52,340 bases of DNA, from positions 336,419 through 388,758 of the forward strand of contig NW_014577206.1 in the NCBI RefSeq assembly GCF_000485595.1, written 5' to 3'. The stretch is from Priapulus caudatus. Taxonomy: Eukaryota; Priapulida; Priapulimorpha; Priapulimorphida; Priapulidae. Positions 1-11,417 of the stretch are shown here, piece after piece. Under the pieces are notes generated by a model. It was not told the origin of the DNA, made no database searches, and saw only the letters and a list, made by a program, of their open reading frames with translations. Every line of letters begins with the position of its first letter. Position 1 is the stretch's first letter. The position numbers and the translations under genes were made by a program.

Positions 1-17
1 GTGGGGTGCGGACTGTA

Positions 18-172
18 GACATAGTATAACATCACAATATACATATAACACACATAGTATAACATCACAATATACATATAACACACATAGTATAAGAAAA
101 TAGACATAGTATAACATCACAATATACATATAATACACAATAGCCATGTATAACATCACAATGTTCATAAAT
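18..172. repeat. Minisatellite, ~37-bp unit
   Basis: About four imperfect tandem copies of a unit containing ACATAGTATAACATCACAAT followed by ATACATATAAC. They lie in the intron directly upstream of the first FBF1 exon in the window. The last copy runs into the polypyrimidine tract of that exon's acceptor. Confidence 0.8.
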
Positions 173-201
173 GTAGTAAAATTATTCCCACACAATTTCA
201 G

Positions 202-3200
202 GTCAGACGTTGAGTCTAAAGACCTTTTAGGTACGCCATCCCGAAGGCCGCATACTTCCGGAATGGGCAGACGCCGTGGCGATGGCACAGATCTTGATTG
301 GCTAATGGGAGATGTGAAGAATGATGGTGTGAAAACCGATGAAGGACTACCAACTTCAGCTAAAACAGATGGCGCCACTACTGAAACGGACGCGAAGGTG
401 GAGACGGATTGGTTGGGACGGCCATTAAAGATGGCAGCTACTGCGGGGCCAACGTCTGGCCCCTCAACAGCACCCACAGCAAAGAAGGAACACATTTCCT
501 CGACAAAGGAGCCAGCCACACGTGTGAGTGCTGACGGCGCAAACCGGAGAAAATCAGACGGCGAAAATGCAACGACGCTGCAATCAGTAACGCCTGCTTC
601 CCCACAGAGAGGCGATTCACTGGCTGAGCACAGTAAACCTCACAGCCAGACTCAGCGCCAGGATAGTAACAATTGGCGGGGAACGTCAGCCGATACAGAT
701 GTTGCACGGAACGATCATTTGGGTGCGAGGCCCACTTCTCTAGAGCAGCCCAAAGGTGAACCGCTAAGTCGGCATGGTCCGATTGTGGAAACGCCTTCTC
801 TCACTACTGTTCCGACGGCCGCTCAAGCAGATATTCTGCAAACACCCGTGCGAGAACAACACGGAACACAAGTGCTTCCAGTGGACCAAGGACTTGAGCA
901 GCAGACACCGGATCAAGTACTTTGGGATCAGTATGACCAGGGGTCACCAGGCATCCTTCCCGCGGTACTGCCGTCTGCCAGCGTCCAGCAGCCGTCTGGT
1001 CGGGGTCGTGCAGCGGTCGCCGTCGGTGGTGGCTCCCACACACAGCCCCATGCCCTCACTGCGGAGCTGCACGGATTTCAGAGCAGAGTAAAACACTTCT
1101 CGTTTGTCGTTGCAACTCGTGATTAGATTTTGTGCGCGTAGTCGTGATCCGTGTACACACGTGTGTTACTTGTGACTCGCCGAAGCCTGAATGATACAAC
1201 GAACCTACATATACCAATGTTATATTGTTTCGCGAGTTCGTGCTGATACGTCGGCGGGTCAAAGACCCTATATACTTTATATAGGGTTTTACTTTGTATA
1301 GGGTAGTATATAGGGTCTTTGGCAGGTTTCGTATTGCATTCTGTGGTAGTAACTGTAAGTGTTATGAGGCCATGAGGAGTTGTGCATATCGATCGGTTTT
1401 ACTAGTGAGAGTCTGCGTTTTGCCCACAGATCAGGCAGTTAGAGTTGGAAAGGAATGAGCTTACGTCTATGTTGGAGAGCAGTAAAGTCAGGCTGAGCGA
1501 GGAAGGGGAGGCAGTAGAGACGTCCTACAAGAAACGGGTGGCGGTCCTGGAAGAAATTCACACCAAGCGCGAGAGCAGGTGAGTCTGTCGAAACGAGGTG
1601 TGTACTGAATACGTAGATCACTAAAATGATATTCGGTCATTTTTTTACGTTTGGTTTCACTTACTAGGTTACAGGAAGAGATATCGGAATTGACAAATCA
1701 GCAGTCGGCCAGGGTGACGAATCAGGAACAGGAACGTAAGGAGTTATTGGACGCTCAATTGTTAAAGCTGGAGATATGGGAGAAAAACAAACACGAGGAG
1801 ATTGATCGACTAAAAAGTGCACATAGGTGTGTAGATACAATTCGAAATCCAATACGGATTCCGCCGCTATTTGTTTCATTTTGGTTGTTGTAACACTGTT
1901 AATAAATAACTGAAAAATAAATTTGAGTCTGTAGCACACAGAACTTAATAATTTACAAGGTAGTAGGAGCAATATCTATTATCTGGCATAATATCTATGA
2001 TCAGCATTACCTTATGCTCGTCATACAGATTACATCTCTGTAAAAATGTCAAAACTCAATTATATCTTGTGTATCTATTATTTATCAAGTGTTACTCGAC
2101 AATTTTTTATCTGAATGTTTGTGCCTAAATCATGTAAGCTGACATATGTAACTGCCGTTGTTGTGTTTTTACTGCACCGTTGATTATATATGCAATGTAT
2201 CCCTAATACTTTGTTAACTGGTAATTGCAGACTGGCGCTGTCCGAGTTGAGAAAGGACCATGATGACCAACTGTTGAGGCTAAACAAAATCCGAGAGCAA
2301 GAGATTGAAGCAATTACCAGTGTTCAATCACACAGCAGGTATGACTATAGTGTCCATTCACACCGAATGTATAGATATAGTGTTCAGTCACACATGCACA
2401 GCAGGCATAACTATAGCATCTACCCCACACAGAAGGAATTGTTATTGTGTCCAATCACACTGCAGGTATGTCTATTGCATCCAACCACACATAAGCTATA
2501 GCTATAGTGTCCAGTCACAAAGTAGGTATAGCTATAGGTTCTACTCACACAGCAGGTATATCTACAATGTTCAGTCAAAAAACAGGTATAGCTATAGTGT
2601 CCAGTCACGTGGCGTGGACGTACCATCCGTCTGCAGTGGTGTAGCATCAGCAGCAAAGCAAATCTCTGTTTCTATTCGCCCCCAATTGCATGTATATTTA
2701 ATAAATTACACGGCATTCACTTCTTTATGTATATAACAACAAAATTAACACCGTGTTTGCTTTCCCCCCAAAAAATTTATAAGAATGAATATTTATACAT
2801 GTGTCATTTTTGTGTGAACTGTGTTCAATTACTACCCACATGTACATGCTTTCCTCATACGCAGGTCGCTACAGCATGTCCTGGATAAGATGGACGAGAA
2901 TGCACAGAGCCTTGGCGATCTGCAAGTGAAAGTCGAATCTCAGCACAGCTCCCAACTGAATGACCGCGAGGCTGCCTTAAAGATACGGGACGAGCAACTA
3001 AAGCGTAAGCAGTCAAAGAAGAGCCTTGTGATTGTTTCTGGCAACCGCAATCTGTAGGTGATAGCAAGTGAGCATGGCATGACTGCTACGTGATGTTAGT
3101 GATGTATGTTAAGTTGCCAGATAGTAGTACTGATTGAGCAATTTACTATTCGTGTGGTTTATCTGTTCAACCATAGATCTACCAGTTATTCTACGACCGT

Positions 3201-6200
3201 GGACAATTTATGTATGAGATTTTGAATAGGCACTTAATGAATAGATGGATGGAGGGACGGGCAGACGGATGGATGGATAGATACATGTACATACATTGAT
3301 TGGTCAGTTGATTTTTAGCTCACCTTGACATCGTCAAGATGAGCTATTGCCATGGGGTGTCGTCCGTCGTACGTCCGTCCGTCCGTCCGTCAAAATTTGG
3401 CTACGGTCCACGATAACTCAAGAACCGTTTGACCCACAAGTGTTTCAAATTGAATACAGTTGTTACTCCTATGGGAGATGTTTGAACGTCCTATTTTGGA
3501 GCACGCCAGTCGACCTACTTTCGAGCCACGTCCACTTTTTGGCAAAAATGGAAATGGCCATAAGTCAATTCAGCGTTCAACGGATTTTGCTCATTTCTAG
3601 TATGTGAATGAATAAGGACTGGCCCCCAAACATATCACACGGGTTTTTGATATTTTTTAAATTGTGCAAATTAGGTAGATTTGGCAATTTCACTATACAT
3701 TTCAGTGTCTGCCTACGGTCAACGATAACTCAATACCGTTTGACCACATGTTTCAAATTGAATACAGATGTCACTCGTATGGGAGAGATTTGAACTTCCT
3801 ATTTTGGAGCACGCCAGTCGATCCTACTTTCGAGCCACGCCCACTTTTTGACAAAAATGAAAATGGCCATCTAAATTCATTCGATTTTGTAAATTTTGGT
3901 ATGTGAATGTGTAAGGCTAGCCCCAAAACAGTTGTTACTCCTATGGGAGAGATGACAACGTCCTATTACGTTTATTTCGTCTAACTGGTCAACAAACTCT
4001 ACAATCATACCTATATACCGTGTAATATTGTGTTTTAGAATTCTTCTTACAGTAATTGGACTGGAATATTTTATTGTTTTTATTTGCGCGATATTCGAAA
4101 ACCAAAGTGGCGATCATTTAGGCGTAGCACCATCTCTCGTCAGATTTCAGACTTTCAGATCTGAAACACATTTATTTCGCATCAAAAACCTATGCATATA
4201 TCATTATCAAGAGTATATAATGGGAGATATGCTATAAAATGGGAGTATCCCATTCCTCCCTCCCTCTTCTATCACACCCAAGGTGAGCTACAGTGTCATT
4301 GACACTTTCCTTGTGTTTGGTTCAGTGCTTCAGGGGAGACTGGTACGGCAGCAGGATGATAATGAAGCAGAGAGGGGGCGCCTGCAGCAGCTTATTACCA
4401 GGCTGGAGGTTCAGCTGCAGGAGCAAGCCCAGCAACTGCAACAGGTATTTCCTCTTCTGCGCATTTCATCGACGGCCTTCCAGAGATCCCTATCACTTCG
4501 CTGCGTATGGCCTGTAACGACTGTGATTACTTGATATGTGATCATGATAATTGGATGCCACGTCATATCTGTGGGCTACATCTAGGGGGTGGGGCAGGTG
4601 TGGCTACATCTAGGTGGGTGGGGCAGATGGGCTCACATCTAGGGGTTGGGGCAGATGGGCTCACATCTAGGGGGGTGGGGCAGATGGGCTCACGTCTAGG
4701 GGGTGGGGCAGATGGGCTCACGTCTAGGGGGTGGGGCAGATAGGCTCACATCTAGGGGGTGGGGCAGATGGGCTCACGTCTAGGTGGGGGTTCATCCAAA
4801 GAGGTGGGCGGGGTCTCAATGTATAGATGGGGCCACATCCAGGGGGTGGGGCAAGTGGGGCCTCATCTAGGGGTCTAGGGAAGCCGTTCAGCTTCCCGCT
4901 CGGCTCTACGGTTTGGTAGGTGCGCCCGTGGCACCCGTTCCGTAGGGTAGTGACAGGTTGCGGGATAGCGCCCGCCGCATAGGTAGATAAAGGTGACTGA
5001 TAAATAACACGAACTCAGAATGGAATACTACTCTCCGCTATTTCTATTGCACGACGAAATATACTCTTCACTACAGACATACGAAAACTAGACATACGGC
5101 TACACACGCTCACAGAGAGATCACCGAAGAACAATAAATGCCGTACCTTAGACTGTGCTTACTGCCGGCTGCTCTCGATGACGCTCGATCGGGTAAGAAA
5201 CGGGCAGGCAGCAGATACGGGCGGGGGATAATTGCGGGTACGGCGAGAATCGAGAAGGTAGGCGGAGCGGCTTGGTGTGCGGATATCTCGGCAGACGGAG
5301 AAAACGGACGAGTGTGTCTAGGAAGGGTGGAGGAGCTTTGTGCAAACTGGACCGTGTGGCAGAAAGATGAGAGCCGAGTGTTCCTCTACCTCCGAGTTTT
5401 GCGTCAACAAATCCGGTCCGTTACTATAACGCAGGTGCATTTCCGCGCGATCACCAATATGCGTCTGTTGTGATTTATGGTGACGCGTCGTACATGCCGT
5501 GCCGCGAACTAATATAAACTATCCATATAACCTATCTGTGCAGCCGGCGCTTCCCTACACTTTCCCCGGGGTCCCAAGACGTTTGGAGCCGCACATTTGT
5601 GGCGACTAACGGTTGCGCCATCACGTGCGGAAGGCAGTGATGGTGCAACGTTGTCGTGGTGGCCCGGGGCGGGGAAACGCGCACGAAGATATATATATAT
5701 ATATATATATATTTACATTTATATATTAACGACAAATACGTGACTACATCGATGAAATACGCGAACGCGACGATACGTTAGTATATAATTACATTTACAT
5801 TTACATTTACATTTGCATTTACACATGACATTTAGCTATTGCAGTTGAAATCGCTGGCCTCGGCCGAACCCTCGATCCCTCGGGTCCATCCACACGCCGT
5901 CCATCCTGACCCTCCACATTTCCCGGCCCCTGCCCCTGCCCCGTCCGGCAACCCGCACCAGTCGCCGGTCCCGACCGACGTTCTCCTACTCCCAGTGCCA
6001 GTCGTGGTGGAGTGGTTGGGCTGGCAGTTGGTCGTGCTGGTTGGGCTCGGGTGGTTGTGGGGCAGCTGGCAGGTCGTGGTCGACGTGGTCGACGGCGTGT
6101 GGGTCGACTGGCAGGTCCTCTCTCTCTCCGTGAGGGTCCTCGTCCTGCCAGTCGTCGTTGTGGTCGGGTGTCGGGGGCCGGCGCTTCCCTACAGGGGGTG

Positions 6201-9200
6201 GGGCAGGTGGGCCACATACAGGGGGTGGGGCAGGTGGGGTCACATCCAGGGGGTGGGGAAGGTGGGGCCAAATCCAGGGGTGGGCAGATGGGCTCACGTC
6301 TAGGGGGTGGGGCAGATGGGCTCACGTCTAGGGGGTGGGGCAGGTGGGGCCTCATCTAGGGGGTGGAGCAGTGGGGCCACATACAGGGGTGGGGCAGGTG
6401 GGGTCACATCCAGGGGGTGGGGCAGGTGGGTCCACATCCCGGGGGTGGGGCAGATGGGCTCACGTCTAGAGGGGTGGGGCAGAGTGGGGTCACATCAGGG
6501 GGTGGGGCAGGTGGGGCCACATCCAAGGGTGGGGCAGATGGGCTCACGTCTAGGGGGGGGGGCAGATGGGCTCACGTCTAAGGGAGTGGGGCAGATGGGC
6601 TCACGTCTAGGTGGGGATTCATCCAAAGAGTGGGCGGGGGTCTCATGGGTGGGGCAGGTGGGCCACATCCAGGGGGAGGGGCAGATGGGCTTCACGTCTA
6701 GGGGGTTGGGGCAGATGGGCTCATGTCTAGGGGGTGGGGCAGATAGGCTCACATCTAGGTGGGGATTCATCCAAAGAGGTGGGCGGGGGTCTCATGTATA
6801 GATGGGGCCACATCCAGGGGTGGGGCCTCATCCAGGGGGTGGGGCAGGTGAGGTCACATCCAGGGGGTGGAGCAGGTGGGGCCACATCCAGGGGGTGGGG
6901 CAGGTGGGGCCACATCCAGGGGGTGGGGAGGCAGGGCAACATCCAGAGGGTGGGGTAGGTGAGGCCATATCCAGGGGGTGGGGAGAGCAGTGGGGCCACA
7001 TCCAGGGGGGGGGAGGCAGGGCCACATCCAGAGGGGTGGGGTAGGTGAGGCCATATCCAGGGGGTGGGGCAGGTGGGGTTACATCTAGGGGGTTGGGCAG
7101 GCGAGTGGGGAAGAGGTGTCTGCATCCAATTCTTGACCCACTGTGCCCTGGCTCTCGCCAACCCTACTAACTTTCAGAAAATAATGAGTGATAATTTAAG
7201 TGCAATTGCCTCCTGGCGACACCTAGTGCTGATTAAAGTAGTATGTATAAAGGATAGCACTTCAGTCACTATATCAACAGGGTATATGGAAAAAAGTTAC
7301 ACGCTGTCTGAAGTATTGTTCGTCGCACTGCAGAGCCGTGCGCTGCACTCTGCATTGTGAGAGTAAAATCTCGTGCAATACTATTACAGGAAAGATGGGA
7401 TCTGACAAAAGAACAGAATCGGTTGAAGACCCTCCAGGTGGCTGTGGACAATGAGAGGAGTATGCTACATGATAGCATCAAGAAGGAGAGAGCTGATATA
7501 CAAAAGTCAAAGGTATCTGTGGCTGTTGTTTCGTGTGACAATAAGCAGATAGTGGCACCACATAGAAAACGCGTGATTAGGTTTGAGTCGAAGATAAAAC
7601 GTCGCCCGGAGTCGAGAACTCTCGTCGTGATCGGCTATCGCGATACAAAATTTTCGTCGCTATTCGAACAGAATAAGTCGAATACGGAGCCACCGTAATA
7701 CGAACTATCGTAATACGAATGCTTCCTTGTACGAGACGCGACTGCATTATACGTTCATGTGCGCTGACGTCGACTTGTGTTCAAGCTGCTGCCATGTTTG
7801 TTTCAGGATGCGTTGTTAGAGGAACAGAAGACCATCCTCACGCAGCTGTATGACGAGCGGCGGTCTATGGCCAACGAGCGCACACAGTTGTCTTCCAGCC
7901 AGGGACTGTTACCTGGAGGCCAACATGAACTGGCCATCAAGTCTATAAAGGTATGAAGCATAGCTTTACAAACACTACTGTCCGCCACGGCAGGTAAATG
8001 CTTATTTGCGCAGGTGACACTCAGGTGTAACCTGCCAACTTGGTGTGTGGCTGACAAGGACAAGTCGAACAGTTTTTTTCTTCAAATTATCACGGTAAAT
8101 TTGGAAGCATGTCTATATTATGCCATCAGAACGCCTTATAAGTCACGAAATGTGGTAGTTCGGAAGTTGGTGTTAGACAAACTTGTTGTAAAACACCAAA
8201 CTTGTTGTCAAACACCAAACTTGTTGTCAAACACCAAACTTGTTGTCAAACACAAAACTTGTTGTCAAACACAAAACTTGTTGTCAAACACCAAACTTGT
8301 TGTCAAACACCAAACTTGTCGAACAACTGTTGTGAGTTGCCTCGTTTCTCCTATAGTCGCAGGCAGAGCATGAGGCTGTGCTGAGTGACATTGCGCGGCA
8401 AAAGCAAGAGCTGATCGCCAAAGCAGATGTTTTGGAACGGGAGACCGAAAGGCTGAACGACGAGAAGCGGCAAATTCAGCAACAGAAGCGACATCTGGAG
8501 GAAGAACAGAGGAAGCTCGAAAACCTCAGTGAAGGCATCAAAAAGCGTTCGGAAGAGATTGAAGAGCTCGGCCTGGTGTGTTCAGTGTTTCAGATTATAG
8601 TCATTGGGATTATAGATTATAAGCGTAGCTCATCTGAGGAGCTACTTAACTAGTAACCTAGTTGTGAATTTCGAAACGTGCAGTGCACTGTGGTACTTAT
8701 TGCTACTAAATACGTTGCTTTAAGCATGTAAATAATTGCTACTTTGGTTTCTAAGTGTTTGCTTCACCAGCTTTCAAGTTTACATAAACCGTTTATGCAT
8801 CCAAAAATAACATGGTGTTCACCCGGCAGGTTTAAACAAAAAGTTATAAACACAATTTTCCAAAGTACACATCTGTCTACATAGGCTATTAAGCACTAGT
8901 AGTTGTTTGCATACCAAAATCTATGACCTGTGACCTATTGTCAGACACAAAATTAGTCATAACATTAGACTTGACTTTACGATGTTTCTGACCCTGCCTG
9001 GAAAATGAAGATTACAGAACATGCAGTCAAAATGCATACCTGTCAACATTTGAAAATCTCTGTGGGTGTTTTTGTTGAAGATCTCATATTCATATTCATA
9101 TTCATATTTATTGTGATATTCATTTTTTGAGTTGGTTACGCAATGAAGAAATTAGTGAGCAAGTTTATGATGCTTGATTGAATAGCCACATCATTAAAAA

Positions 9201-10859
9201 ACGATATTGATTAAACTCTAATTAAAAGCTGACAGCACAGCTAGAGCTGTATGGGAGATGGCTATGATTGACAATTCTTCACTTTCACGTGATATTTTTT
9301 AGAAATCGATCATGTAAATAGCATTGGCGTGTTACAGTGCCTAGTCTCACGTGACACGTACCACATGCGTAACATCTGCCATGTTTCAAGTCGTAATATC
9401 CCTAAAAAGATTGCATTACAGTTTTTGTTTATAAAAGCCTGTTTTATGTGTAGCGATACAGTATGAAGCGCCTAATACGCGCACTCGCTGGTACTTTCAC
9501 AGCATATTTATTGCAGCCCACGTAATATATTAGACGTTTAGAATCACGTTACACCTCATCGTGCATGCACGCTGTGTGCGTTTGAGTAAAGTAAACCTAG
9601 ACTATCGCATCATAATCAGTTTATTGTCTCATACGGGGCGGTTTGATATTTTATGCACCGCAGATAGCACTGAGTCAGCGGGAGGAGGCCGAAGCTGCTA
9701 ACTCGGCGGCAAGAAATGTGGAGGCAGAGCAGAGCAGTCTCTGGCCGATGATTCAGGCCCAGATGGAGGTTCTGCGAGGCAAGGAGAAGCATCTTGCTAA
9801 GGTGTGAACGCCTGTGCCAGGGCGTGCATGCGCCCGTGCGTGCGTGTTTATCAATACGTGCATGTGAATGTCTGTAGCTGAGAATCTAAGCTCTAAGCTA
9901 TCTAATCTAAGCTATCTCTTTACGGCATAACATACAGTGGGTGGGTAGCAATGATGAATCGCTGTCAGAGTGTTAAAAGACAATACAGATCCTCGTGACG
10001 TACAGAATGGGCGGAAAACTAATCGCTAATAATTTCATTGTGGCAGGAAAAGCTTGATGTCATCAGGCAGCAGCAAGAGTTGGAGCGGCGGAAAGGTGAC
10101 ATGTTAGTTTGCTCCAGCTGTAGGGTCCCCATACGCGATCGACTACTTACGAGTACAGGCAAGTTGAAGCCAGACTAAGAAGAATACATGCGTCCTGATT
10201 TTCCTCTTACCAGAAATCTGTCTGATATCAATTTTAATAGCAAACAAAAAGCAAAACCAAGAGTGAATATGTTTAGAGAAACATACTGATGCAGCTGTTA
10301 GTAATCTATGCAGAAACTCGTACTTCATAGAAAAACTAGCACAATTTTTTTATTTTCAATGTTGTTGTTTGCGTGCTGCCATAATATTGCCTAAAGAATT
10401 CTGTCGTATTGCTTTGTCATCTGTGTTAAATGAACTCTTCACTGAATTTATATATATTATCACACAGCAGTTGATGCAGCCGTATCTGATGCACCAAAAC
10501 CTGCACGGAATCCATTTGACATGGATAGTATCACCGCCTGGAAATTAAACTCGGATAAGGTAGACAATAATTACTTTCCTCTTTTATACGTAACCTGATA
10601 TCATTTATTCTTCAACAAGTGAAATGTTAAAAGTAATGGAAATCGGTTTCTAAAAATTTCCAATGGTACTAGACTCGACTGGTTTTGAGTTTATCTACAT
10701 GGACAAATGTGATGCTCTGAATAATTCTGCAATGCAGGGCATACATATAGGATACAATTTTCTTTTTAATTTCAGGATAAGGATTTCTTGGAACAGGAAA
10801 TGCTCTTTCTGGAGGCGCTACAGTATTCCACTTACCATAACCCATCCCAGGCTAGCTGA
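202..10859 (+). CDS. FBF1: Fas-binding factor 1 (FBF1) homologue, 3' part, 13 exons
   Basis: FBF1 is a coiled-coil protein of the distal appendages (transition fibres) of the mother centriole, needed for ciliogenesis. The exons I place are 202-1087, 1430-1578, 1668-1826, 2231-2338, 2865-3004, 4326-4444, 7390-7512, 7807-7950, 8363-8575, 9664-9801, 10047-10158, 10468-10559 and 10776-10859. They are consistent in phase and give 821 codons plus TGA. The first exon starts inside a codon, so the N-terminus lies upstream of the window. Exon 1 (295 codons) is low-complexity, with DWLM and DWLG motifs. Exons 2-10 are a long Glu/Gln/Arg-rich coiled coil. Segments such as LSELRKDHDDQLLRL, LKIRDEQLK-LLQGRL and the C-terminal KDFLEQEMLFLEAL match my memory of the vertebrate FBF1 coiled coil and tail. 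All introns are GT-AG except intron 11, which has a GC donor (ACAG|GCAAGT). The last exon ends YHNPSQAS. The exon 1 donor (AGA|GTAAAA at 1087) is the weakest boundary. A homology search would settle the name, but I am confident of it. Confidence 0.9.
1261..1320. repeat. Perfect 16-bp-arm hairpin in FBF1 intron 1
   Basis: The arm AAAGACCCTATATACT at the left end is exactly reverse-complemented at the right end, with a 28-nt spacer that itself contains TATAGGG repeats. It could be a tiny foldback element or a chance product of TATAGGG repeats. No target duplication is obvious. Confidence 0.7.
2318..2610 (+). repeat. Degenerate ~30-bp minisatellite spanning the FBF1 exon 4 donor
   Basis: About ten diverged copies of a unit like AGTGTTCAGTCACACAGCAG followed by GTATAGCTAT. 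The first copy includes the last ~20 coding bases of exon 4 (residues SVQSHSR) and its splice donor at 2338/2339, so the array repeats an exon-intron junction. Several copies keep an AG|GTAT donor-like motif, for example at 2465/2466. Confidence 0.75.
3318..4288. mobile_element. TA-flanked non-autonomous DNA transposon-like element
   Basis: The ends are inverted: GCTCACCTTG at the left and CAAGGTGAGC at the right, each bordered by TA (3316-3317 and 4289-4290). This is consistent with a TA target duplication as in Tc1/mariner-type insertions. The left end is followed by a GTCCGTCC run. Inside are two ~370-bp diverged direct copies, each containing ACGATAACTCAA..CCGTTTGAC, TTTCAAATTGAATACAG and TATTTTGGAGCACGCCAGTC. 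There is no transposase ORF. It lies in FBF1 intron 5 and ends about 37 bp before exon 6. GTCC-rich elements with AGCTCACC ends are, from memory, common in marine invertebrate genomes. Confidence 0.7.
4573..4873 (+). repeat. 28-bp G-rich minisatellite, left block
   Basis: About eleven units of GGGGGTGGGGCAGATGGGCT + CACGTCTA, or CACATCTA, in FBF1 intron 6. The G-rich strand is the coding strand. The block is interrupted at its right end by the LTR-like insertion at 4874-6193 and resumes after it with the same unit. Confidence 0.9.
4874..6193 (-). mobile_element. LTR-retrotransposon-like remnant inserted in the minisatellite
   Basis: The insertion splits the 28-bp minisatellite, leaving four extra Gs as a possible 4-bp target duplication. 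Read on the - strand, both 6193 and 5559 begin TGTAGGGAAGCGCCGGC. The second occurrence is preceded by a GGGGAAAG purine tract and runs to 4874, ending CTTCCCTA, like a ~686-bp 3' LTR after a polypurine tract. The 5' copy diverges after 17 bp, so the 5' LTR and most of the interior seem deleted. The interior has an open - frame (about 5986-6177) rich in Asp, His, Pro and Gln and ending HDWHWE, with no recognised domain, plus AT and CATTTA simple repeats. Orientation is uncertain: the + strand also has a TGGCGACTAACGG leader-like stretch after 5559. There is no intact retroviral domain. Confidence 0.5.
6194..7105 (+). repeat. 28-bp G-rich minisatellite, right block
   Basis: About 32 copies of the same unit as the left block. 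One variant has CACGTCTA ends and another has CAGGTGGGGCCACATCCA. Higher-order blocks recur: the string ATTCATCCAAAGAG followed by GGGCGGGGGTCTCAT appears at about 6607 and 6764, and a related form appears at about 4787. Apparent ORFs of 65-178 codons on both strands here are by-products of the repeat. Confidence 0.9.
8181..8319 (+). repeat. 19-bp minisatellite in FBF1 intron 8
   Basis: About seven near-identical copies of ACTTGTTGTCAAACACCAA end 43 bp before the exon 9 acceptor. Low divergence suggests recent expansion or homogenisation. Confidence 0.9.
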
Positions 10860-11076
10860 CAACCATTTTTTGGAGATTATTAGAGTTAGAGTTTATTGTA
10901 GGATGTTGAGTGCTCTATCACACTTTCAGTACAGTAAACAGTGTCATAAAAAGACGTTTTCATCGCAACACCCGATATGTTAATCAGAATTAGCGATTTA
11001 TTATAATTTAATTGAGTGTCAATACATGATACATTGAAAGTGTAATGAGGCACATGGCGCACAGACACTGCATCAT

Positions 11077-11137
<61 letters not shown>

Positions 11138-11290
11138 GTACATCTGTTCCTGCTAGCATGCATTGTCCATGAATCATCCAGCCCTGTTGAGACTAGTCAG
11201 TGTTGCTACTATGCATCATTTCTAATTTCTTATCTTAAATAATCTGCACACTTCAAATCTAACGTTCAATAAAAATATAACTATATTTTT
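10860..11290 (+). other. Probable FBF1 3' UTR with (ATC)n and poly(A) signal
   Basis: After the FBF1 stop at 10857-10859 there is no further coding signal. An (ATC)n run of about 20 units lies at 11077-11135. The first AATAAA downstream is at 11268-11273, a plausible polyadenylation signal. A further AATAAA occurs near 11561. The UTR end is inferred. Confidence 0.5.
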
Positions 11291-11360
11291 TCAATACTCC
11301 TGACGGGTATGCTCTCTCTTTCTCTTTCTCTTTCTTGCAACTTGAGAACGAAATGTGATA

Positions 11361-11417
11361 TATGATCAAGAGCGTATTGAGTATGCTTAATTATTACTTA
11401 ATACGCTCCTGATATGA
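11361..11417. repeat. ATCAAGAG-family palindrome (locus 1)
   Basis: The left arm ATCAAGAGCGTATTGAGTA pairs with the right arm TACTTAATACGCTCCTGAT, with few mismatches and a short spacer. It belongs to the dispersed palindrome family described in the findings. Confidence 0.7.

Noticed and set aside
5819-7161. Long open frames on both strands (up to 178 codons), Gly/Trp- or Pro-rich
   Set aside because: They follow the 28-bp minisatellite and the LTR-like interior; composition is explained by the repeat and there is no domain.
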